This document shows, one piece after another, positions 1 to 8,674 of a DNA stretch of 12,712 nt. Position numbers and translations under genes: made by a program. The notes beneath the pieces are model-generated. The model was not told the DNA's origin. It worked only from the letters and a program-made list of their open reading frames with translations, and made no database searches. The stretch lies in the NCBI GenBank assembly GCA_050248375.1, contig JBFWSL010000077.1:1-12712 (forward strand), in the 5' to 3' direction. The stretch comes from JAYZVT01 sp050248375 (GTDB lineage Bacteria; Pseudomonadota; Alphaproteobacteria; Rhizobiales; Methyloligellaceae). Every line of letters begins with the position of its first letter. Position 1 is the first letter of the stretch.

Positions 1-1
1 G

Positions 2-253
2 GAAAAGGGCGGCGCCAGCATCAGCCTGTGCGGTGAGATGGCGGGACGGCCGCTGGAAGCCATGGCCCTGCTCGGGCTCGGCTTCCGCACCATTTCCATG
101 GCGCCGGCGTCCATCGGCCCGGTCAAGGCCATGTTGCGGAGCCTCGACCTGGGCGTGCTTTCTGCGCGGATGGACGAATGGCTCGAGACAGGGGTCGGAG
201 ACTGCCGCACCCCGCTTGCGGCCTTTGCCAAAGAGAACGGCGTGGAAATCTAG
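2..253 (+). CDS. ptsP: Phosphoenolpyruvate-protein phosphotransferase PtsP (nitrogen-PTS enzyme I), C-terminal end
   Basis: Only the last 83 codons are in the window; the gene begins before base 1. The frame opens with the residues EKGGASISLCGEMAG. This matches the C-terminal signature of PEP-utilising enzymes of the enzyme I family, where the Cys of CGE-AG acts as the acid/base at the PEP-binding site. The following residues (PLEAMALLGLGFRTISMAP, then SIGPVKAMLR) match the end of the PEP-binding TIM barrel. In the family, PtsP takes phosphate from PEP and passes it to the HPr-like protein NPr in the cytoplasmic nitrogen-regulatory PTS. The upstream GAF domain and phospho-His domain are outside the window, so the choice of PtsP over sugar-PTS enzyme I rests on the family match and on the neighbours: prfA lies downstream, as is usual for ptsP in Alphaproteobacteria. 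The stop is TAG. Confidence 0.9.
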   Translation, partial: EKGGASISLCGEMAGRPLEAMALLGLGFRTISMAPASIGPVKAMLRSLDLGVLSARMDEWLETGVGDCRTPLAAFAKENGVEI

Positions 254-474
254 CCGCTATTGCTTCATCGAGTTGCAGCCCACGCAACAGTTGCATAAAT
301 ACTTTGCATCGCCCTAAATTCGAGGAGGTCCTGCGGCGGGGTCGGTTCGCGGATGATCGTGTGTGCGGAGAGGGGCAGCACGTGGATGAAAGCGCTACGC
401 GGCGTCCTGTCACGCAGGGGCAGACCGGCGGAGAAAACCCGGGCTCGCGGTTGCGCATCCACGGAATTCAGGCA
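254..474 (+). other. ptsP to HTH-gene intergenic region
   Basis: This stretch of about 220 bases has no convincing gene of its own. It contains three TTGCA cores (starting at 273, 291 and 304) around an AT-rich patch, TAAATACT, that stands out from the GC-rich surroundings and could be part of a promoter for the next gene. No good -35/-10 pair was found. A purine-rich AGAGGGG at 369-375 lies 6 bases before an in-frame GTG at 382, which is an alternative start for the next gene. Confidence 0.4.
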
Positions 475-1371
475 ATGCCATCGGCTGTTGACCAGGAACT
501 CGCGGTAATATTCCGGGAGATGCGGCGCGCGTCGCATCTCGACCGCAACCAGTTGAGCGACCAGTTGCGCACGCCCGTCGCCGTCATCGAGGCGCTGGAG
601 ACGGGGGCCATATCGTCGCTGCCGAGCTGGCCGGAGACCATCCGGGTGGTCAATTCCTACACCCGCATGCTCGGGCTCGACCCGCGGCCGATCCTGCGCC
701 GCATCCGCTCGCAGATGGACGTGGCGCAGGCCTCCCCGCAACCCAAGGAAGTGCCTTCGGCCAAAGCGTTCGCGCCAGCCGCGCCAGGGCCGGCGAGGCA
801 GCCTGCGGTTCCCGCTGCCGCGAGGCCGCCGGCGCCACCCATGCCGCCGGGGGCCGATGCCGAGCGGCCCGCCACGACCAAGGCCCCGGGGATGGCTCCC
901 CCTGCCCCCCCTGCCGCTCCGAATGCCGCCGCCGCCGCGGCGCCTGCGCGGCCCGAAGCGCAGGAAGCGGACGACACGCTTGAGGCCCGGCGAGATATCC
1001 CACCGGCCGGGCCGGTGGCGGATACGCCGGATGCCGAGCTGGATTTCGGCGAGCTTGCGGGAGAGGGGCTGCCCGCCTCCGGCGAGGAGCCGGGACGGCC
1101 GCGGGGCCTGATCCCTCGACTGCTGAAGTGGATTTTTATACTCGCGCTTTGCGGCGGGCTGGGCTACGCCATCTCCCAGGTGGTGCGGAATCCCGACGGG
1201 ATCGTGGATGCGGTCTCCGGGCTGCCCGAGCCGATACCTTCCGCGGCGCGGCTGGTGCGTGACCTCATCACGACCGCCCCGGGAGGGAAGGCGCCGGACC
1301 CGGGCGCGGAAGCGCCACGCAAGGAGAAATCCGACAGGCTTCCGCAGGACCAGGCGCCGGCCGTCCGCTAG
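475..1371 (+). CDS. Membrane-anchored helix-turn-helix protein (RodZ-like layout), between ptsP and prfA
   Basis: The protein is 298 residues from the ATG at 475. Residues about 5-82 form an Xre/HTH_25-type domain: [14 protein letters not shown], then [21 protein letters not shown], then [20 protein letters not shown]. Residues about 84-210 are a very Pro/Ala-rich, probably disordered linker with an acidic patch near 160-205. A single membrane span follows at about 219-240 (starting [11 protein letters not shown]), then a charged tail of about 58 residues, probably periplasmic. The layout of cytoplasmic HTH, linker, one span and short tail resembles RodZ, but I see no RodZ C-terminal beta domain. 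I recall similar HTH proteins between ptsP and prfA in other Alphaproteobacteria; their function is not established to my knowledge. The start is uncertain. ATG 475 fits the domain start but has a poor ribosome site. GTG 382 has a good one and would add 31 residues that look unlike a domain. prfA starts 32 bases downstream. Confidence 0.75.
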   Translation: MPSAVDQELAVIFREMRRASHLDRNQLSDQLRTPVAVIEALETGAISSLPSWPETIRVVNSYTRMLGLDPRPILRRIRSQMDVAQASPQPKEVPSAKAFAPAAPGPARQPAVPAAARPPAPPMPPGADAERPATTKAPGMAPPAPPAAPNAAAAAAPARPEAQEADDTLEARRDIPPAGPVADTPDAELDFGELAGEGLPASGEEPGRPRGLIPRLLKWIFILALCGGLGYAISQVVRNPDGIVDAVSGLPEPIPSAARLVRDLITTAPGGKAPDPGAEAPRKEKSDRLPQDQAPAVR

Positions 1372-1403
1372 GGGCTGGTCGCAGGAACTGCTGGCACGTT
1401 GCG

Positions 1404-2495
1404 ATGAGCGTTATTCCGGGAGAGAAGCTGGATCAGGTGGTCGCCCGCTGGGAGGCGGTGCAGTCGAGGCTGTCGTCGGGGCCCGACCAGCAGACCTATG
1501 TGAAGCTGGCTCGCGAGTTCGCCGAACTCGATCCGATCGTCGCCGCGATCCGCAAGCTGCGCAAGGCCCGGGCCGACCGGGATGGACTCGACGAGATCCT
1601 CCATGACGCCAATGCCGACGATGAAATGGCGGCGATGGCGCGGGAGGAAAGCGAGGGCCTCGACGGCACGATCGAGACGCTCGAGCATGAAATCCGACTG
1701 CTGCTGCTGCCGAAGGACGCCGCCGACGACAAGAGCGTGATCCTGGAAGTGCGGGCCGGCACGGGCGGCGAGGAGGCGGCGCTGTTCGCCGCCGACCTGT
1801 TCCGCATGTATCAGCGCTACGCCGACCTGAAAGGCTGGAAGGTCAGCATCATGTCCGCGAGCGATGCGGCGGCGGGCGGCTACAAGGAAATCATCGCGAA
1901 TATCACCGGGCAGGGCGCCTTCGCCCGGCTCAAGTTCGAATCCGGCGTACATCGCGTGCAGCGGGTGCCGGCGACGGAATCGGGCGGCCGCATTCACACC
2001 TCCGCGGCCACCGTGGCCGTGCTGCCCGAGGCGGAAGACGTGGACATCGCGATCAACGAGAACGATTTGCGCATAGACGTGTTCCGGGCGAGCGGACCGG
2101 GCGGTCAGTCGGTGAACACCACCGACAGCGCCGTGCGCATCACCCACATCCCGACCGGCATCGTGGTGAGCCAGCAGGACGAGAAATCCCAGCACAAGAA
2201 CAAGGCGAAGGCGCTGAAGGTGCTGCGCGCGCGGCTGTACGAGGCCGAACGGCAGCGCGTGGACAGCGAACGGGCGGCCAGCCGCAAGGGGCAGGTGGGA
2301 TCGGGCGACCGGTCGGAGCGCATCCGCACCTACAACTTCCCGCAGTCGCGGGTGACCGATCACCGCATCGGCCTCACGCTGCACAACCTGCATGAAGTGC
2401 TCGAAGGCGACGGCCTCGACGAAATCGTCGACGCGCTTGTTACCGAACACCAGGCCGGGCAGCTCGCGGCGATGAACGCCGAGGCCGCGTCCTGA
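1404..2495 (+). CDS. prfA: Peptide chain release factor 1
   Basis: The protein is 363 residues, the normal length for bacterial RF1. RF1 reads UAA and UAG stop codons on the ribosome and triggers release of the finished peptide. The tripeptide anticodon PAT, which marks RF1 rather than RF2 (SPF), is at residues 189-191 in [14 protein letters not shown]. The catalytic GGQ is at residues 233-235 in [16 protein letters not shown], and its Gln is the target of PrmC methylation. The N-terminal helical domain ([17 protein letters not shown]) and the C-terminal end ([17 protein letters not shown], then a long helix) are complete. ATG 1404 gives the normal family N-terminus, although its ribosome site is weak. 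It lies 32 bases after the HTH gene and is followed directly by prmC, so the three are probably cotranscribed. Confidence 0.98.
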   Translation: MSVIPGEKLDQVVARWEAVQSRLSSGPDQQTYVKLAREFAELDPIVAAIRKLRKARADRDGLDEILHDANADDEMAAMAREESEGLDGTIETLEHEIRLLLLPKDAADDKSVILEVRAGTGGEEAALFAADLFRMYQRYADLKGWKVSIMSASDAAAGGYKEIIANITGQGAFARLKFESGVHRVQRVPATESGGRIHTSAATVAVLPEAEDVDIAINENDLRIDVFRASGPGGQSVNTTDSAVRITHIPTGIVVSQQDEKSQHKNKAKALKVLRARLYEAERQRVDSERAASRKGQVGSGDRSERIRTYNFPQSRVTDHRIGLTLHNLHEVLEGDGLDEIVDALVTEHQAGQLAAMNAEAAS

Positions 2496-2536
2496 ACAGG
2501 ATCGGCACGCAAGCCGCCCGGCGCGCGCGCGACGCG

Positions 2537-3385
2537 GTGACGACGCTCGCGGCGCGCCTGCGCGGAGCCGGCGTGGGGACGCCGGAGCTGGATGCCCGTC
2601 TGCTCGTCTGCGCCGCGCTGGCCATCACCCACGAGCAGTTGCTGATCGACCCCGAACGGATGCTGACGCGGGAGGACGAGGCGCGGCTGGAACCTCTCGC
2701 GCGGCGGCGCGAGGCGCGCGAGCCGGTTTCCCGCATTCTCGGCGTCCGCGAGTTCCGCGGCCGGGAGTTCGCGCTGTCGGACGCCACGCTCGATCCCCGT
2801 CCCGACAGCGAAACGCTGGTGGAGGCGGCGTTGGAGCTGTTCGGCGACGAGCAGCCCGGCACCATTCTCGATCTGGGCACGGGGACGGGTTGCCTCTTGC
2901 TTGCCCTGCTCGCGGCGTTTCCCGGCGCCCGCGGGCTCGGCGTGGATGTCAGCGGCGAGGCGGTCGCAACGGCCCGGGCGAATGCGGAGCGGCTGGGACT
3001 GGCCGGGCGGGCGCGGTTCCGTGAAGGAGACTGGCTGGAGGGGATCGATGGCCGGTTCGACCTGGTGGTCTCCAACCCGCCCTATATTCCCAGCGGGGAC
3101 ATCGCCGGCCTGGAGCCGGAGGTGGCGCGGCACGATCCGGCCGCCGCGCTCGACGGCGGACCGGACGGGCTCGACGCCTACAGGCGAATCCTGCCGGGGC
3201 TGGCGCGGGTGCTGGGGCCGGGCGCGACCGCCCTGCTGGAGATCGGCGCGGGGCAGGAGAGCGCGGTGCGGGCCATAGCGCGCGAGGCGGGCCTTGGCCC
3301 CGATGCCAGGGGGACCGGCCATTGGCGGGACCTTGGCGGCCATGTGAGGTGCGTCGCCTTGGCGCGGCAAGGCGTTATCCAATAG
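2537..3385 (+). CDS. prmC: Peptide chain release factor N5-glutamine methyltransferase PrmC (HemK)
   Basis: From the GTG at 2537 the protein is 282 residues. PrmC methylates the GGQ glutamine of release factors RF1 and RF2 using S-adenosylmethionine. An N-terminal helical domain (PELDARLLVCAAL, then EPVSRILGVREF) precedes a class I methyltransferase fold. The SAM-binding motif I is DLGTGTG at residues 112-118, and the catalytic NPPY, which binds the glutamine amide, is at 180-183 within VVSNPPYIPSG. Both are intact. The usual motif before the SAM fold is PRPDTE; here it is PRPDSE, a mild change. The start is uncertain. GTG 2537 has no visible Shine-Dalgarno site and gives an N-terminus a few residues short. 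The frame is open further upstream, and a CTG at 2492 overlapping the prfA stop has GAGG 7 bases before it. Confidence 0.95.
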   Translation: MTTLAARLRGAGVGTPELDARLLVCAALAITHEQLLIDPERMLTREDEARLEPLARRREAREPVSRILGVREFRGREFALSDATLDPRPDSETLVEAALELFGDEQPGTILDLGTGTGCLLLALLAAFPGARGLGVDVSGEAVATARANAERLGLAGRARFREGDWLEGIDGRFDLVVSNPPYIPSGDIAGLEPEVARHDPAAALDGGPDGLDAYRRILPGLARVLGPGATALLEIGAGQESAVRAIAREAGLGPDARGTGHWRDLGGHVRCVALARQGVIQ

Positions 3386-3810
3386 TCAAAAAGATGTTGG
3401 AAAATGGCACCGATCACGCTAGGTTCTGCGCACGTAACCTGTTCATGCGTTTCATGGACCGGTTGGCGTTTGCAAGCCGACAGCAATGAATATGACAAGC
3501 GCTCTGGCGCGGTGCGGGCTTGCTCGACAAGGCTGAAAGGCATCATTCGACTCGCCATCGTCTGGACCAGCATAGGTGCGGAATTTCCGCCGGCCCCGAG
3601 CGGATGTTCGGCTGATCGTCGCGATCCGCCGGATATGCCGATCCGGGCCAGTTGATCCCGGGACGGTCTGCGGAGTCCATGACCAGTAGACTTGAGTGGA
3701 GGCAACGGGGGCAGAGCCATCCAGCACGGTAAGGTGCCGCGACGCCAAATGGCGGGCGGGGCCCTTGTGTGAGTGGTTTTCCCTTCTGGCATGATCCGGA
3801 ACAGGACGAA
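3386..3810. other. 425-bp gap between prmC and the DUF4167 gene, no gene seen
   Basis: There is no open frame here with a recognisable protein. The 83-codon frame at 3404-3655 has mixed, low-quality composition and no domain. The region starts AT-richer just after the prmC stop (TCAAAAAGATGTTGGAAAA), with no stem plus T-run that would make a terminator. An imperfect inverted repeat, AGGTT-N10-AACCT, lies at 3421-3440, and one GANTC site lies at 3549-3553. It probably holds the promoter of the DUF4167 gene, but no strong -35/-10 pair could be picked out. Confidence 0.5.
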
Positions 3811-4269
3811 ATGAGGCAGGGACAACAGAACCGACGTGGACGCGGACGTGGCCGCAAGGTGCAGAATCCGCTCAGCCGCAATTACGAATCCAACGGCCCG
3901 AGCGTGAAAATCCGCGGCACCGCGGCTCACGTGGCGGAGAAGTACATGGCGCTGGCGCGTGACGCGCTGGCGGCGGGCGACAACGTCATGGCCGAGAACT
4001 ACCTGCAGCATGCGGAGCACTACAACCGCATCATCATGTCTGCCCAGGCGCAGTTCACCGGCAATTCCCAGCCGGGCGCCGACGGAGCCAACGGTTCCGG
4101 CCACCGCCAGGGGCAGGGCGACGGCAACAGGCAGGGCGACGATATGGCCGCGCAGGGCGAGCATAACGGCGTCATGGCGCATGCCGGTGACGATGGCGAG
4201 CAGCCGGGCGCCGACGGCGCCAACGGCTCCGGTCAGCATCACGACGACACCAAGAGCGCCACGGGCTGA
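3811..4269 (+). CDS. DUF4167 family protein (small basic, putative RNA-binding)
   Basis: The protein is 152 residues. The start at ATG 3811 gives the family-typical N-terminus MRQGQQNRRGRGRGRK and has AGGA a few bases upstream. A start further up, at 3769, would add 14 residues not typical of the family. Residues about 5-17 are an Arg/Gly-rich basic stretch. They are followed by the conserved DUF4167 core, about residues 18-80: NPLSRNYESNGPSVKIRG, then AAHVAEKYMALARDALAAGD, then AENYLQHAEHYNRIIM. The rest is a low-complexity Gly/Asp/Gln/His-rich acidic tail in which PGADGANGSG occurs twice, 44 residues apart. DUF4167 is found mainly in Alphaproteobacteria. Its RG-rich start suggests nucleic-acid binding, which is inference, as the biochemical role is not known to me. 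The gene commonly lies between prmC and clpB, as here. Confidence 0.9.
   Translation: MRQGQQNRRGRGRGRKVQNPLSRNYESNGPSVKIRGTAAHVAEKYMALARDALAAGDNVMAENYLQHAEHYNRIIMSAQAQFTGNSQPGADGANGSGHRQGQGDGNRQGDDMAAQGEHNGVMAHAGDDGEQPGADGANGSGQHHDDTKSATG
4069..4236 (+). repeat. Direct repeat inside the DUF4167 tail
   Basis: A unit of about 33 bases beginning CAGCCGGGCGCCGACGG occurs at about 4069-4101 and again at about 4201-4233. The copies differ at a few third-codon positions and both encode QPGADGANGSG. The offset is 132 bases, exactly 44 codons, so the frame is kept. This looks like an old in-frame duplication in a disordered tail. Confidence 0.75.
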
Positions 4270-4271
4270 CG

Positions 4272-4298
4272 GCCTGCCCCTTGATCGAAGGCTCAGGC
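4272..4298. terminator. Possible shared hairpin between convergent DUF4167 and MOSC genes
   Basis: GCCTG (4272-4276) pairs with CAGGC (4294-4298), and CCTT (4279-4282) pairs with AAGG (4288-4291), with a 2x2 internal loop and a 5-base loop. It lies exactly between the two convergent stops and is followed by TTT on the plus strand only. The T-run is short, so it is a weak terminator candidate. Confidence 0.35.
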
Positions 4299-5072
4299 TT
4301 TCCCGTCCAGGGCGAGGGCATCGCCCTCCGAGACGGTCCCCGGGCTTGATATCCTCGCATAGACGCCGAAGTCGGTGTGGCCGAGCACGCGCGACAGGGT
4401 CGCCGTAACCGCCATGTCGCGGGCGCCGGTCGAGGGATCGACGGCGGTCGCCTCGCACCGCCCGGTCCGGTCGAACACCTCGAGACTGGCTTCGCCGAAG
4501 CCGATTTTCTTTCCGACCAGTCCCAGTTCCGCCCAGGGCGAAGGCATCTCCACGTAGAAGTTGGCGCGGAAACGCAGCGGGTCCACGGGCCGGCCGACGA
4601 TGCGCTCGAGTTCGCGCACCGAGGCCATGTTGACGATGTGAACGCATTTCTCGGCCATGTCGGTGAAGCTGTGGCCGGGCGCGCTGACCACGCGAGGGGC
4701 TCCCCTCAGATCGCCAGTCATGTAGCTGGCCATGAACTGCTCGATGAGCTGGCAGCCGATCGGGGTTTGCAGCGCGCCGCGGGCCACCTGGCGGCCGTTG
4801 CGTAGGACTGTGAGCACGTGGCCGTCCTCTTCGAAGCGCGTGTCGAGGGCGGCGAGCCTCTCGTTCCGCATCAGCATGAGGAAGGCGATCTTGGGCAGAT
4901 GCTCGGGGTTCTGGGGGTCGAAACGGCCGGCGCTGGCCTCGATGGCATAGGCGCGGTCCAGCGGCAGGGTCTCGCCCGCCTCGAGCCGGACCGAGGGCAT
5001 CCGGTCCGCGCTCAATCCCTTCACGGGATAGCGGTAAATGGCCGTAATCCGGCTTTCGGAGGATGGAGACAT
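4293..5072 (-). CDS. MOSC domain-containing protein (mARC-like molybdenum-cofactor-binding family)
   Basis: The protein is 259 residues. The N-terminal beta-barrel part (MOSC_N type) starts [17 protein letters not shown] and continues [13 protein letters not shown]. The MOSC domain follows from about residue 140: [12 protein letters not shown], then [12 protein letters not shown] at about 164-175, then [16 protein letters not shown] with Cys206. It ends [19 protein letters not shown]. In the mARC/YcbX/YiiM superfamily the Cys of this RC-x-T-x-VDP motif is the expected molybdenum ligand, and it is present here. Family members reduce N-hydroxylated compounds or act as sulfur carriers; the substrate of this one cannot be told. 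No electron-transfer domain is fused, unlike YcbX with its C-terminal 2Fe-2S domain, so a separate partner would be needed. The gene is convergent with the DUF4167 gene and divergent from clpB. Confidence 0.9.
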   Translation of the reverse strand: MSPSSESRITAIYRYPVKGLSADRMPSVRLEAGETLPLDRAYAIEASAGRFDPQNPEHLPKIAFLMLMRNERLAALDTRFEEDGHVLTVLRNGRQVARGALQTPIGCQLIEQFMASYMTGDLRGAPRVVSAPGHSFTDMAEKCVHIVNMASVRELERIVGRPVDPLRFRANFYVEMPSPWAELGLVGKKIGFGEASLEVFDRTGRCEATAVDPSTGARDMAVTATLSRVLGHTDFGVYARISSPGTVSEGDALALDGKA

Positions 5073-5100
5073 GGGGAGCGGGCCGCGTTAAGGGAGCGCG

Positions 5101-5130
5101 ATCATGCCCCCTTTTGTTGCGCTGCGGCAA
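5101..5130 (-). promoter_or_regulatory. Possible promoter for the MOSC gene
   Basis: Read on the minus strand, TTGCCG (5130-5125) as -35 is followed after 18 bases by CATGAT (5106-5101) as -10. Each has 4 of 6 matches to the sigma-70 consensus. The distance to the MOSC start at 5072 fits a short leader. It overlaps the clpB promoter candidate on the other strand. Confidence 0.3.
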
Positions 5131-5140
5131 CACTATATAT
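5111..5140 (+). promoter_or_regulatory. Possible clpB promoter (CTTTTG, 16 bases, CTATATAT)
   Basis: CTTTTG at 5111-5116 is followed after 16 bases by CTATAT at 5133-5138, in an AT-rich patch that is striking in GC-rich DNA. A -10 of the CTATAT kind and a C-T-T-x-G -35 would suit either housekeeping sigma or RpoH; clpB is a classic RpoH target. Between the two elements is a perfect inverted repeat, GTTGC-N6-GCAAC (5116-5131), a possible operator. The leader to the clpB start would be about 110 bases. Confidence 0.4.
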
Positions 5141-5230
5141 GCTTCAGGAACGCTGCCCTGGCGGGTTCCGAGGCCGCATCGCGGCAATTCCAGAACAGGG
5201 CGCGGCTGCCGGGCTGAGCATTCAGGCGGG

Positions 5231-5242
5231 GGCGCGCGCGCC
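5231..5242. repeat. 12-bp GC palindrome before the clpB ribosome site
   Basis: GGCGCGCGCGCC is a perfect palindrome of alternating purine and pyrimidine ending one base before the clpB Shine-Dalgarno GGAGAGGG. It could be chance in GC-rich DNA or part of leader structure near the ribosome site. Confidence 0.5.
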
Positions 5243-5257
5243 GGAGAGGGTAGAGAC

Positions 5258-7855
<2,598 letters not shown>

Positions 7856-7891
7856 ATGCGCGCCCGGCACAGCTAACCCCCTGTTCTTCTC

Positions 7892-7929
7892 CGGGCGAAC
7901 TGGCGCATACTCGCGCGCCGGTTCGCCCG
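7892..7929 (+). other. Strong 15-bp hairpin between clpB and the oxygenase gene
   Basis: The left arm 7892-7906 (CGGGCGAACTGGCGC) pairs with the right arm 7915-7929 (GCGCCGGTTCGCCCG) around an 8-base loop, with a single U-G wobble. It begins 36 bases after the clpB stop and ends just before the Shine-Dalgarno GAAAGGA (7931-7937) of the next gene. There is no T-run, so it is not a classic rho-independent terminator. It could stop or stabilise the clpB transcript, or sit in the leader of the downstream gene. Confidence 0.7.
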
Positions 7930-7945
7930 CGAAAGGACATATCCG

Positions 7946-8590
7946 ATGGCAGCCAAGCCCGCGCCGGGTCCCAGTCCCGAGTTCAAGGCCCTTTGGCCGA
8001 CGATCCTGATGCAGCTCAAGCTGCCGGGAGCGGAGGCCGCCAATCCGGTGCTGGCGCAGCTCATCGGGGACATGGACGCGGGCACCGCCGACATGACCAC
8101 CAATTACCTGGCGGGCAACTTTCTCGATTTCGGGCATCCCGCCGTCGGCTGGCTGCGCGATTGCTTCAACCGGGCGACGCTCGACTACGCGCGCAACGCC
8201 GGCATCGACTACGAGATGGACTGGCATCTGCAGGCGTGGCCGAACGTGAACCGCTTCGGCGACTACCACAATCTGCACAACCATCCGCATAGCTGGCTGA
8301 GCGGGACCTACTATGTTCAGGTGCCCGAGCCGGAGACGTCGCTGCCCGGCCGCTCGGACCGTACGCCGGGCGCCATCAGCTTCTTCGATCCGCGCGCGCA
8401 GGCGAACATGCTGGCGGTCAAGAACGATCCGCAGGTGGAGGCCGAGCACCGCATCATGCCGGAGCCGGGGCTGCTGCTGCTGTGGCCGGCCTTCGTGCAC
8501 CATCTGGTGCACCCGAACCTGTCGCAGCAGCAGAGGATCTCGGTGTCATTCAACGTGGTGCTGCGGTGGCGCGACAGCTACCTCCCCTGA
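7946..8590 (+). CDS. Putative 2-oxoglutarate/Fe(II)-dependent oxygenase (TIGR02466-like)
   Basis: The protein is 214 residues. ATG 7946 has the clear ribosome site GAAAGGA 8 bases upstream. The C-terminal half looks like the small conserved oxygenase family described as TIGR02466/2OG-FeII_Oxy_5. It has HNLHNHPHSWLSGTYYVQVP at about 108-127, with candidate iron ligands among H111, H113 and H115. Then comes GAISFFDPRA at about 142-151, and finally IMPEPGLLLLWPAFVHHLVHP at about 170-190, where H185 or H186 would be the distal iron ligand. RISVSFNVVLRW carries the Arg expected to bind 2-oxoglutarate. The family's substrate is unknown to me. The order clpB then oxygenase and the 90-base gap suggest possible read-through, but the hairpin in the gap may limit it. 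No signal peptide or membrane segment is seen, so it is probably cytoplasmic. Confidence 0.75.
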   Translation: MAAKPAPGPSPEFKALWPTILMQLKLPGAEAANPVLAQLIGDMDAGTADMTTNYLAGNFLDFGHPAVGWLRDCFNRATLDYARNAGIDYEMDWHLQAWPNVNRFGDYHNLHNHPHSWLSGTYYVQVPEPETSLPGRSDRTPGAISFFDPRAQANMLAVKNDPQVEAEHRIMPEPGLLLLWPAFVHHLVHPNLSQQQRISVSFNVVLRWRDSYLP

Positions 8591-8615
8591 CACGGGCCCC
8601 GGCGCCGCGGGCATG

Positions 8616-8644
8616 AAAAAAGGCGCCGGCCTCGCGGCCGCGCC
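8616..8644 (-). terminator. Rho-independent terminator of the M23 peptidase gene
   Basis: On the minus strand, GGCGC-GGCC, loop GCGA, then GGCC-G-GCGCC (8644-8622) forms a stem of 9 pairs with one bulged G, followed at once by six Ts (8621-8616). It lies about 30 bases beyond the peptidase stop codon. On the plus strand the same GGCGCC can instead pair with CCGGCGCC at 8599-8606, so the convergent oxygenase transcript could also form a hairpin here, but without a T-run. Confidence 0.85.
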
Positions 8645-8674
8645 TGCAATGCTCCGGATGATACCGCCCGTGAC

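Noticed and set aside
1368..2450. 360-codon open frame on the minus strand opposite prfA
   Set aside because: It is the reverse-strand shadow of an unmistakable release factor 1 gene.
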